Under the pieces are notes generated by a model. That model was given only the letters and a program-made list of their open reading frames with translations, made no database searches and had not been told where the DNA came from. A program made the translations under genes and the position numbers. Shown piece by piece: positions 5,728 to 11,484 of a stretch of 11,484 nucleotides of DNA (position 1 is the stretch's first letter; each line of letters opens with the position of its first letter). The stretch spans positions 1 to 11,484 of the forward strand of contig JAGGDZ010000011.1 of assembly GCA_024648655.1 (NCBI GenBank), given 5' to 3'. Origin of the DNA: Chloroflexota bacterium (GTDB taxonomy: Bacteria; Chloroflexota; Dehalococcoidia; Lucifugimonadales; JADFKI01).

Positions 5728-6300
5728 ATGACAATAAAAATATACACCAAGTCGGGTGATGCGGGCGAAACTGGGTTGCTGTTCGGCGGTCGCGTGCCCA
5801 AGAACGACCCGCGCTGCGTAGCCTACGGCGAGGCGGACTTCGCAACCTCGGCGATGGGGCTTGCGCGCGCACTGTCGCAGGATGGGCGCGTGAGAGACAT
5901 CCTGTTTCAAGTGCAGCGCGAAATGTTAACACTGAGCGGGGAACTCGCGACCGATGTGGACAACTACGAGTATTACAAATCCAATTTCCACGCCATCAGC
6001 GCGGAGAACGTGGACGCGTTGGAGACGCTGATAGACGAATTGAGCGCACAGGTTGAATTGCCGCCGAAATTCATCATCCCGGGGGCATCCGCTGCGTCCG
6101 GCGCGCTTGATCTTGCCCGGAGCGCGCTGCGAGCCGCCGAGCGCAGCATAGTCGGATTGCAGCAACAAGACCTGCTGCCGAACGGCGAACTGCTCCGCTA
6201 TGTGAACCGTCTCGCAGACCTGCTGTTCATGCTTGCTCGCTATGAGGACAGAGCGCTTCCGATAGATATCGTAACCGGCACTCGGCTTGATGAAGAGTAG
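5728..6300 (+). CDS. pduO: PduO-type ATP:cob(I)alamin adenosyltransferase
   Basis: Transfers the 5'-deoxyadenosyl group of ATP to cob(I)alamin to make coenzyme B12. The 190-residue product opens with the family's phosphate-binding segment YTKSGDAGETGLLFGGR (6-22). The ATP/corrinoid block at 115-139 keeps R131, R135 and E138, matching Arg128, Arg132 and Glu135 of the Lactobacillus PduO enzyme, and YVNRLADLLF (158-167) keeps the Asn. The usual YGxxDELN motif reads YGEADFATS (33-41): the Asp (D37) is kept, but Glu, Leu and Asn are changed, and the usual LH before AR is LD. The ATG at 5728 has GGAG 8 nt upstream. It heads the his operon, 6 nt before hisH, an unusual partner for B12 metabolism. 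The family is fairly certain; activity is likely but should be tested because of the altered motif. Confidence 0.88.
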   Translation: MTIKIYTKSGDAGETGLLFGGRVPKNDPRCVAYGEADFATSAMGLARALSQDGRVRDILFQVQREMLTLSGELATDVDNYEYYKSNFHAISAENVDALETLIDELSAQVELPPKFIIPGASAASGALDLARSALRAAERSIVGLQQQDLLPNGELLRYVNRLADLLFMLARYEDRALPIDIVTGTRLDEE

Positions 6301-6306
6301 AGGGTG

Positions 6307-6954
6307 ATGCAGTCAAACATAGCAATTATCGACTACAAAGCGGGCAACCTTCGCAGCGTGCAGAAAGCGCTGGAAGAGTGCGGCGCTTCGGCGCGCATTA
6401 CCTCGGACGCCGAGGACATAATCGCCGCTGACGGCGTGGTCTTTCCCGGACAGGGCGCGTGCGACGCATCAATGCAGAGCATCCGCGAACGCGGGCTGTT
6501 CGATGTCATCAGGCGGTCGATAGACAGCGGCAAGCCGTTCCTTGGAGTGTGTCTCGGTCTCCAACTGCTGCTGGAATCGTCAGAAGAAGGCGACGAACCG
6601 TGCCTTGCGATACTGAAAGGCAGCACCAAGCGCCTCCCTCCCGAAAAGACGGAACAAACCGGTCTGAAGATTCCCCACATGGGCTGGAACAGCGTATCGC
6701 TGTCGGTGAGGCATCCCGTTTTCGATGGCATACCTCAGCAGTCGTACTTCTACTTCGTGCATAGCTACTACGCCGATCCCGAGGACAAGGACATCGTTGC
6801 GGGCGTGACAAACTACGGCATAGACTTCTGCAGCGCGGTCGCATGGAACAATGTGGCGGCCGTGCAATTCCACCCCGAAAAGAGCGGCGCGGTAGGTCTG
6901 CGAATTTACCGCAACTTCTTGTCACTGGTTCACGCAAGCAAAGAGGTAGCCTGA
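6307..6954 (+). CDS. hisH: Imidazole glycerol phosphate synthase, glutaminase subunit HisH
   Basis: Class I glutamine amidotransferase that releases ammonia from glutamine and channels it to HisF, in the histidine pathway. The 215-residue product opens with IAIIDYKAGNLRSVQKAL. The nucleophile is C82 in GVCLGLQLLL, and the other triad members are H189 and E191 in QFHPEKSG. The PHMGWN block at 123-128 is typical. The oxyanion-loop region reads PGQGACDASM where many relatives have PGVGAF. The length is normal. The start is the ATG at 6307; the GTG immediately before it (6304) is the alternative. Only 6 nt separate it from the adenosyltransferase gene, and its stop overlaps the hisA start in TGATG. 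Confidence 0.96.
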   Translation: MQSNIAIIDYKAGNLRSVQKALEECGASARITSDAEDIIAADGVVFPGQGACDASMQSIRERGLFDVIRRSIDSGKPFLGVCLGLQLLLESSEEGDEPCLAILKGSTKRLPPEKTEQTGLKIPHMGWNSVSLSVRHPVFDGIPQQSYFYFVHSYYADPEDKDIVAGVTNYGIDFCSAVAWNNVAAVQFHPEKSGAVGLRIYRNFLSLVHASKEVA

Positions 6955-7691
6955 TGGAAGTAATCCCGGCCATAGACCTGCGCGGCGGCAAGTGCGTCCG
7001 TCTCTATCAAGGCGACTACGCGCAGGAAACCGTCTATTCGGACGACCCTCTCGATACCGCGCTGCACTGGGTTGATATGGGCGCTACACGGCTGCACATC
7101 GTTGACCTCGACGGCGCAAGGGAAGGTAAGCCGGCGAATCTGCCCGCAGTCGAGTCGATTGCGTCATCGGTCAATGTTCCCTTGCACCTCGGCGGTGGCA
7201 TACGCGACATGGCTACCGCGCGCGCGGCGATTGACGCAGGCGTCAACCGCATCATGCTCGGCACAGCGGCGTTTGAAGACGCCGACCTCATCGCCGCTCT
7301 GCTCAGTGACTACGGCCCGGAGAGCGTCATCGTTGGTGTGGACGCCAGGGACGGCAAGGTTGCGTTGCGCGGCTGGACTGAGGGTACCGGCGCGCTTGCT
7401 GCCGACCTTGTTGCCGACATGGCGGCGCTCGGCGTTGTCCGCTTCCTCTACACCGACATATCGCGCGATGGCACACTGACCGAGCCGAACTTCGACGGTG
7501 TCGGCGCGCTTGTCAATCAGGGCGACACCCGCATAATTGCGGCGGGCGGCATTGCAACCGTGGCTCAGCTGGAGCGACTCGCGCAGATTGGCGCGGAAGC
7601 AGCGATTGTCGGTAGAGCGATATACACCGGGGACATCGATTTGCGGAATGCGATACAAGAATCGACGCGATGGACAGAAAATGCTGACTAA
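6954..7691 (+). CDS. hisA: ProFAR isomerase HisA
   Basis: Catalyses the Amadori isomerisation of ProFAR to PRFAR, the substrate of HisH-HisF. The 245-residue (beta/alpha)8 barrel has the catalytic base D8 in the opening MEVIPAIDLRGGKCVRL and the acid D130 in GVDARDG. The phosphate-binding ends GGGIR (80-84) and AAGGI near residue 200 are intact, so this looks like a normal HisA rather than PriA, though I cannot exclude dual TrpF activity. The start is set by the 1-nt overlap with hisH and GAGG (6943-6946) 7 nt before the ATG. The longer open frame beginning at 6843 lies inside hisH and is not used. It overlaps hisF by 11 nt. Confidence 0.96.
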   Translation: MEVIPAIDLRGGKCVRLYQGDYAQETVYSDDPLDTALHWVDMGATRLHIVDLDGAREGKPANLPAVESIASSVNVPLHLGGGIRDMATARAAIDAGVNRIMLGTAAFEDADLIAALLSDYGPESVIVGVDARDGKVALRGWTEGTGALAADLVADMAALGVVRFLYTDISRDGTLTEPNFDGVGALVNQGDTRIIAAGGIATVAQLERLAQIGAEAAIVGRAIYTGDIDLRNAIQESTRWTENAD

Positions 7692-8541
7692 GCGCATAAT
7701 CCCGTGCCTGGACATAGACAAGGGCAGAGTGGTCAAGGGCATCAGCTTCGTGAATATACGCGATGCCGGCGACCCCGCCGATCTCGCGCGCTTCTACGAC
7801 AAGCAAGGCGCCGACGAATTGGTCTTCCTGGACATCACCGCAAGCTCGGACGACCGCGACATCATCGTCGATGTCGTAAAGCAAGTGTCCGAGCAAGTGT
7901 TTATACCTCTAACCGTAGGCGGCGGCTTGCGAAATGTCGCGGATGTGCGGCGAATGCTTGAGGCGGGCGCGGACAAGGCATCCCTCAACACCGCAGCGGT
8001 CGCCAACCCGTCTCTCGTCGCGGATGCATCCGGCTTCTTTGGAGCGCAGTGCATAGTGGTTGCCATAGACGCCAAGCGCGTCACTCCCGACGACGATATC
8101 GGAGAAATCAACTTCGATGTTGCCAGAGGGTTGACCGGCGAAGTGGCAGCCGAAATTGCGCTCGACGAGTCCTCCGGCTGGCAGGTGTACGTGCACGGCG
8201 GACGCACTCCGATGGGCATAGACGCCGTGAAGTGGGCGCAGAAGGCAGCCGAACTCGGCGCGGGCGAGCTGCTGGTAACCAGCATGGACACCGACGGGCA
8301 GCAGACCGGATACGACCTTAATCTTCTGCGAGCTATATCCGAGAGTGTCACCATTCCACTCATTGCGAGCGGAGGCGCGGGCGAGCCACAGCACCTGTAC
8401 GACGCGCTCGCCGAGGGCAAGGCTGACGCCGTCCTCGCCGCAAGCATATTCCACTACGGCACCCACCCGATACCCGTGGTCAAAGAATACTTGACCAACA
8501 TGGGTGTCCCGATAAGGCGTACTGACGCACTTACCGACTGA
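7681..8541 (+). CDS. hisF: Imidazole glycerol phosphate synthase, cyclase subunit HisF (with insertion)
   Basis: Uses PRFAR and the ammonia from HisH to make imidazole glycerol phosphate and AICAR. The barrel opens with MLTKRIIPCLDIDKGRVVKG, with catalytic D11; the second catalytic residue D130 is in VVAIDAKRV. The barrel blocks VGGGLR, TSMDTDG and ASGGAG are all present. At 286 residues it is about 30 longer than the usual 250-258. The extra residues sit mainly at about 135-165, directly after beta-strand 5 (AIDAKRV) and before WQVYVHGG, where Thermotoga HisF has only four residues. The insertion is acidic and rich in D, E and A. The start is the ATG at 7681, within the end of hisA, with a weak GGA 6 nt upstream, which suggests translational coupling. 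Confidence 0.96.
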   Translation: MLTKRIIPCLDIDKGRVVKGISFVNIRDAGDPADLARFYDKQGADELVFLDITASSDDRDIIVDVVKQVSEQVFIPLTVGGGLRNVADVRRMLEAGADKASLNTAAVANPSLVADASGFFGAQCIVVAIDAKRVTPDDDIGEINFDVARGLTGEVAAEIALDESSGWQVYVHGGRTPMGIDAVKWAQKAAELGAGELLVTSMDTDGQQTGYDLNLLRAISESVTIPLIASGGAGEPQHLYDALAEGKADAVLAASIFHYGTHPIPVVKEYLTNMGVPIRRTDALTD

Positions 8542-8570
8542 AAGACCAACATACTCAAAAGGTGAAAATC

Positions 8571-9194
8571 ATGGCAGCAGAAGTAAAGCTGGACGGAAAG
8601 GGCCTCGTGCCCGCAATCGCGCAGAATGTGAACAACGGCGAAGTCCTTATGCTGGGCTACATGAACCCCGGCTCCCTCAAGCGCACAATGGAAGGCGGCG
8701 AGGTCTGGTTCTTCAGCCGCAGCCGCTCCGATCTCTGGCACAAGGGTGAGGTTTCCGGCAACTACATGCGCGTCAAGTCGGCAGCCGTCGATTGCGACGG
8801 CGATACCCTAATACTGCAAGTCGAGCCTGACGGACCCATCTGCCACACCGGCGAATCCAACTGCTTCTTCACGCCCCTAGACGAGTTCCCGGAGTTCTAC
8901 CGCGACGAAACCGGCCCCGGCGTGCTCGAAGACCTGTTCGCCACCATACAAGACCGCAAGCAGGAGATGCCCGAGGGCAGCTACACCGCCAACCTGTTCG
9001 AGCGCGGCGCCGACCGCATCGCTCAGAAGGTCATCGAGGAGGCGGGCGAAACGGCGATAGCAGCCGTCAAGGGAGACTCCGAGCATGTCGCAGAAGAGAT
9101 GGCAGACCTCTTCTACCACGCCCTCGTGCTCCTGTCCGCATCCGGCGCAAGACCCGAAGACGTCTGGGAAGTCCTCAGGGAGCGCGCCGAGTAG
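8571..9194 (+). CDS. hisI: Bifunctional phosphoribosyl-AMP cyclohydrolase / phosphoribosyl-ATP pyrophosphatase HisIE
   Basis: Carries out steps 2 and 3 of histidine synthesis. The N-terminal HisI domain (about 8-105) has MLGYMN, WFFSRSRSDLWHKGE and the Zn ligands C75, C91 and C98, whose 16/7 spacing matches characterised HisI; the metal-binding Asp cluster DCDGD is at 74-78. The C-terminal HisE domain (about 118-205) has the MazG-like EExxE (156-160) and ExxD (176-179) acidic motifs. The product is 207 residues, the normal size for the fusion. I chose the ATG at 8571, which has AGGTG 6 nt upstream; the track-visible frame also allows a GTG at 8562, which overlaps that site. It lies 29 nt after hisF and ends 2 nt before the end of the convergent DUF1385 gene. 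Confidence 0.95.
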   Translation: MAAEVKLDGKGLVPAIAQNVNNGEVLMLGYMNPGSLKRTMEGGEVWFFSRSRSDLWHKGEVSGNYMRVKSAAVDCDGDTLILQVEPDGPICHTGESNCFFTPLDEFPEFYRDETGPGVLEDLFATIQDRKQEMPEGSYTANLFERGADRIAQKVIEEAGETAIAAVKGDSEHVAEEMADLFYHALVLLSASGARPEDVWEVLRERAE

Positions 9195-9196
9195 CG

Positions 9197-10114
9197 CTAG
9201 TCGCCATCCCCTGAAGCCTCATTGCTGACAGCTGACATCTGAATCCCATCCGCCGCCTGCGCCTCCCGCATCGCCTCGATCGCAATCTCGATCTGGTCGT
9301 CGTCCGGCTGCCGCGTCGTCAGCGACTGCAGCGCCAAGCTCGGCCCCGTGATAATGCCCACCAGCGGATTGTCCGCATGCCGCCCACTGAACCGGATCAC
9401 CTCGTAGCTCACCGCCGCGATCACCGGCACCAGCACGATACGCGACGTAACCAGCCACCAGAACGGCTCCCGACCAACGAAGATGAACGCCAGTATCGCC
9501 ACCACCATCACCACCAGCAGAAACGCCGTCCCGCAGCGTGGATGCGCCGTCGGATACTTGCGGATGTGCTCCACCTCCAGCGGATCCCCCCGCTCCTGCG
9601 CGTGCACCGTCATGTGCTCCGCACCGTGATACATAAACACCCGCCGTATGTCCTCCATCCGGCTTATCAGCAGAATATACCCAAGGAACAGCAGCAACCG
9701 TATGACCCCCTCCGCGATGTTCGCCAGCAGCTCCGAGTCCAGCAGCGTCTCCAACCAGTCACTCGCGAACACCGGAATCAGGAAGAAGATGCCGATCGCA
9801 AGGCTCAGCGACACCACCATCATCCCCGCCATCGACCCCCTGCTTATCTCCTCGCCCTCCGCAGCAGCAGCCACATTCGCCGAATAGCTCAGCGCGCGCA
9901 TCCCCAGCGTCAGCGTCTCCGCCATCGCAATCACCCCCCGCACCAGCGGTATCCGCCGCAGCCTGCCCGTGTAAAGCGAAGTCAGCGGATGACGCATCCT
10001 AGCCACCGTGCCGTCCGGACGCCGCACCGCGACCGCGATATTGCGCTGCCCCCGAATCATCACACCTTCGATTACCGCCTGACCCCCGTATATCGGCCTC
10101 TGCTCTGTGCTCAT
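9197..10114 (-). CDS. DUF1385 (YqhQ-like) integral membrane protein
   Basis: A conserved membrane protein whose biochemical role I do not know. The 305-residue product starts near the family block GGQAVIEGVMIRGQ (10-23). The predicted membrane segments are about 97-117, 134-151, 194-213 and 218-240. Between the second and third lies the strongly conserved YHGAEHM (162-168) and the RKYPTAHPRCGT stretch (185-196), whose His, Glu and Cys residues look functional. The start is the ATG at 10114, with GAGGA close upstream (3 nt from AGGA); a GTG at 10150 lies inside a terminator hairpin and is rejected. It follows rpmE, a common arrangement in Chloroflexota and Firmicutes. Since a terminator separates them, it probably depends on readthrough or an unseen promoter. 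Confidence 0.9.
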   Translation of the reverse strand: MSTEQRPIYGGQAVIEGVMIRGQRNIAVAVRRPDGTVARMRHPLTSLYTGRLRRIPLVRGVIAMAETLTLGMRALSYSANVAAAAEGEEISRGSMAGMMVVSLSLAIGIFFLIPVFASDWLETLLDSELLANIAEGVIRLLLFLGYILLISRMEDIRRVFMYHGAEHMTVHAQERGDPLEVEHIRKYPTAHPRCGTAFLLVVMVVAILAFIFVGREPFWWLVTSRIVLVPVIAAVSYEVIRFSGRHADNPLVGIITGPSLALQSLTTRQPDDDQIEIAIEAMREAQAADGIQMSAVSNEASGDGD

Positions 10115-10130
10115 ACTTCCTCGCGCAACG

Positions 10131-10161
10131 AAAAACGGAGATGAGCGCACCCATCCCCGTT
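10131..10161 (-). terminator. Intrinsic terminator between rpmE and the DUF1385 gene
   Basis: On the minus strand a stem of 10 positions with one mismatch (10152-10161 with 10134-10143) and an 8-nt loop is followed by a run of five T (10135-10131, the first two also in the stem). It lies 61 nt after the rpmE stop and 17 nt before the DUF1385 start, so it would end or reduce transcription of the ribosomal-protein operon. Confidence 0.75.
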
Positions 10162-10221
10162 CGATATTTCAACAATTGTCAGACGACATTCAAAATCCGA
10201 CTGACCGATAAACTGACCGAC

Positions 10222-10428
10222 CTACTGATTCAGGTTGAACCGCCGCATCAGCCGCTCCACGCGCCCCTCCGTATCGATGATGCGCTGCTCACCCGTAAAA
10301 AACGGGTGGCACTGGTTGCATATCTCCACGCGAAACTCAGGCATCGTCGAGCCTGTCGTATAGACCGAGCCGCAAGAGCATAGCGCCGTCGCTTCCGGAT
10401 AGTATGTCGGATGAATCCCCGGTTTCAT
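10222..10428 (-). CDS. rpmE: Large-subunit ribosomal protein L31 (zinc-binding type)
   Basis: Component of the 50S subunit at the bridge to the 30S head. The 68-residue product opens with MKPGIHPTYYPEA and keeps all four zinc ligands of the C+ type: C17, C19, C37 and C40 (CSC...CNQC), followed by HPFFTGEQR. The length is normal for the family. GAGGGA lies about 5 nt before the ATG. The gene is 114 bp after rpmA in the same direction, with a repeat-rich gap between, and ends 61 nt before a terminator. Confidence 0.97.
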   Translation of the reverse strand: MKPGIHPTYYPEATALCSCGSVYTTGSTMPEFRVEICNQCHPFFTGEQRIIDTEGRVERLMRRFNLNQ

Positions 10429-10506
10429 TTTCTTCCCTCTTCATATTTACCCCTTCCCCATCGATGAGGAAAGAGCCTGCCCCTATGCAGCAGGAGATGG
10501 GTGTGA

Positions 10507-10527
10507 ATCCTGCCCATCCTGCCCATC
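10507..10527. repeat. Tandem 9-bp repeat in the rpmA-rpmE gap
   Basis: ATCCTGCCC occurs twice in tandem (10507-10515 and 10516-10524), followed by ATC. Adjacent GC-rich stretches can pair with it in more than one way: GCAGGA/TCCTGC (10488-10493 with 10508-10513) and GATGGG/CCCATC (10497-10502 with 10513-10518 or 10522-10527). It may be a small dispersed intergenic repeat or an mRNA end structure. Confidence 0.5.
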
Positions 10528-10542
10528 GGTACTTATTCCCCG

Positions 10543-10794
10543 CTACGCATACACGCTCGCCCGCTTCTTGTCGCGCGTCTTGTGCTCGAACTTCACCTTG
10601 CCGTCAATAAGCGCGTACAGCGTATGGTCCCTGCCCAAGCCCACATTGTTGCCGGGGTGGATGCGAGTGCCCCGCTGCCGCACGATGATCGACCCTGCCG
10701 TCACAAACTCGGTATCGTAGCGCTTCACGCCCAGCCTCTTCGCGTTGCTATCCCGTCCGTTTCGCGTGCTGCCGCCGCCCTTCTTATGTGCCAT
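10543..10794 (-). CDS. rpmA: Large-subunit ribosomal protein L27
   Basis: 50S protein whose N-terminus reaches the peptidyl-transferase centre. The 83-residue product starts MAHKKGGGSTRNGRDSNAKR, the form that needs no cleavage of an N-terminal extension (unlike Firmicutes L27). The blocks GSIIVRQRGTRIHPG and VGLGRDHTLYAL are intact. It starts 11 nt after the rplU stop codon, with AAGGGG upstream of the ATG, and is co-transcribed with rplU, the near-universal rplU-rpmA arrangement. Confidence 0.98.
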   Translation of the reverse strand: MAHKKGGGSTRNGRDSNAKRLGVKRYDTEFVTAGSIIVRQRGTRIHPGNNVGLGRDHTLYALIDGKVKFEHKTRDKKRASVYA

Positions 10795-10805
10795 GCTCTC
10801 ACCCC

Positions 10806-11129
10806 TTATTCTCTATTGTACGAGATGTCCGTAACACGCAGTTCCGTAAAATTCTGCCGGTGCCCATTCTTTCTGCGGTAGCGCGTCTTCGCCTTATACT
10901 TGAAGACGATCACCTTCTTGCCGCGTCCCTGCTGCACCACTTCCGCCGTAACCTTCGCGCCCTCCACCGTCGGCGCGCCAACAGTCACATCGCCGTCGTC
11001 GTCCGAAAGCAGGCGCACATCCTCAAGCTCGATGAGGTCCCCCCGGTCGCCCGGCAGGTACTCCACGCGCACCGTATCGCCCGGCTGCACCCTATACTGC
11101 TTTCCGCCCGTATTCACAATTGCATACAT
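10806..11129 (-). CDS. rplU: Large-subunit ribosomal protein L21
   Basis: 50S protein that binds 23S rRNA. The 107-residue product starts MYAIVNTGGKQYRVQPGD and contains the family signature around VIVFKYKAKTRYRRKNGHRQ (about 73-92). The length is normal. The ribosome-binding site is weak (a GAGA stretch before the ATG), and the leader is about 68 nt if the promoter at 11204-11232 is used. First gene of rplU-rpmA-rpmE. A 7-bp pairing (TTTCGCG with CGCGAGA, one G-U) can form in the leader, but I cannot say whether it has a role in feedback control. Confidence 0.97.
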   Translation of the reverse strand: MYAIVNTGGKQYRVQPGDTVRVEYLPGDRGDLIELEDVRLLSDDDGDVTVGAPTVEGAKVTAEVVQQGRGKKVIVFKYKAKTRYRRKNGHRQNFTELRVTDISYNRE

Positions 11130-11203
11130 AGTAATTCTCGCGTGTGTTCGTGTGTTGCTGACGTAGTGGAATTCGCGAAACCCCTCTTAGGCTACAAATA
11201 ATA

Positions 11204-11232
11204 ATTCTATGCGCGCGAGCGCGAGCGGTCAA
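11204..11232 (-). promoter_or_regulatory. Sigma-70 promoter of the rplU-rpmA-rpmE operon
   Basis: On the minus strand, TTGACC (11232-11227) and TAGAAT (11209-11204) are separated by exactly 17 bp; each hexamer differs from consensus by one base. The spacer is an unusual alternating CG-rich run. Transcription should start near 11197. Confidence 0.75.
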
Positions 11233-11236
11233 GTGT

Positions 11237-11265
11237 TTGACGCAAAGCCCATAATAGTGTATGAA
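11237..11265 (+). promoter_or_regulatory. Candidate promoter of the PP-loop gene, back to back with the rplU promoter
   Basis: TTGACG (11237-11242), a 17-bp spacer and TATGAA (11260-11265). The -35 is good but the -10 matches only four of six bases. The -35 regions of this and the rplU promoter form the inverted repeat GTCAA-GTGT-TTGAC (11228-11241). Confidence 0.4.
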
Positions 11266-11306
11266 GGCACACATTAAGTCACCCTAACGCAAGTGAGAAA
11301 ATGTAG

Positions 11307-11484
11307 ATGCCAAATGTCGTAGAAGAGAGGAACGTTATCCGTCGTGTTCTCAGTTTGGGAGCCGGTGTACAGAGTTCTGTTCTGGCACTTCTGCTTTCTG
11401 AAGAGGCTCCAGAATTGATTGAACAGGACTACCCTAAACCTGACGCTGCTATATTCGCAGACACTGGATGGGAGCCCGATTACG
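11307..11484 (+). CDS. PP-loop / PAPS-reductase-like protein, N-terminal fragment
   Basis: Only the first 59 codons are visible; the gene runs off the right edge. The N-terminus carries VLSLGAGVQSSVLALLL (14-30), a variant of the SGGxDS ATP-binding PP-loop, and then AAIFADTGWEPDY (47-59). This combination is typical of the PAPS-reductase/adenine nucleotide alpha-hydrolase-like proteins that often occur in phages and mobile or defence-associated islands rather than of CysH of sulfate assimilation. A TAG stop lies immediately before the ATG in frame, so translation cannot start further upstream; the ribosome-binding site is weak. The codons use more A/T in third positions than the his or ribosomal genes, which hints at a different history. 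Function is not known from this fragment. Confidence 0.75.
   Translation, partial: MPNVVEERNVIRRVLSLGAGVQSSVLALLLSEEAPELIEQDYPKPDAAIFADTGWEPDY

Noticed and set aside
6843..6953. Longer N-terminus for HisA
   Set aside because: It lies inside hisH in another frame; the conserved HisA start MEVIPAIDL begins at 6954.
9377..10144. A 255-codon open frame antisense to the DUF1385 gene
   Set aside because: The product is a low-complexity His/Arg/Pro-rich sequence, as expected opposite a GC-rich membrane-protein gene whose own frame has strong family motifs.

Overview
The window reads as a stretch of bacterial chromosome with compact genes, moderate to high GC in the coding parts and AT-rich control regions. 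The best guess for the host is Chloroflexota (Dehalococcoidia or SAR202-like). The reasons are an HspR-type regulator paired with a zinc-finger-less DnaJ, the pairing of rpmE with a DUF1385 membrane protein, an L27 without the Firmicutes N-terminal extension, and the general style of the amidase and TolB-like proteins. This assignment is inference; no rRNA or other decisive marker is present. I found no tRNA, rRNA, CRISPR array or transposase.

Layout. (1) 1-1151: 3' part of an amidase-signature hydrolase, which enters from the left edge. (2) 1278-2255, minus: a lipoprotein-like seven-bladed TolB/PD40 beta-propeller, convergent with the amidase; a repeat-rich gap lies between them. (3) 2420-4601: a heat-shock locus. 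dnaJ (CbpA type) and hspR form a minus-strand pair. Divergent from them, a perfect-consensus sigma-70 promoter with an 18-bp dyad just downstream leads into a 57-residue gene that I translated by hand, then into hsp20 and a strong terminator. (4) 4686-5168, minus: a MarR-family regulator with a long AT-rich upstream region containing a palindrome, a compound hairpin and two divergent extended -10 promoters. (5) 5728-9194, plus: a tightly packed operon of PduO-type cobalamin adenosyltransferase, hisH, hisA, hisF and hisIE. HisH and HisF form the imidazole glycerol phosphate synthase, HisIE supplies steps 2 and 3 of histidine synthesis, and HisA makes the substrate of HisF. The window therefore carries all the steps from phosphoribosyl-ATP to imidazole glycerol phosphate. 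(6) 9197-11129, minus: ribosomal proteins L21, L27 and L31 followed by a DUF1385 membrane protein, read from a good promoter at 11204-11232, with an intrinsic terminator between L31 and DUF1385. (7) 11307-end, plus: the first 59 codons of a PP-loop (PAPS-reductase-like) protein.

The parts most worth a second look are the unlisted 57-residue CxCC gene with its promoter and dyad, the TTGAGTCGA motif that it shares with the hsp20 leader (probable HspR sites), the roughly 28-residue insertion in HisF, the structured marR leader, and the adenosyltransferase with an altered N-terminal motif at the head of a histidine operon.
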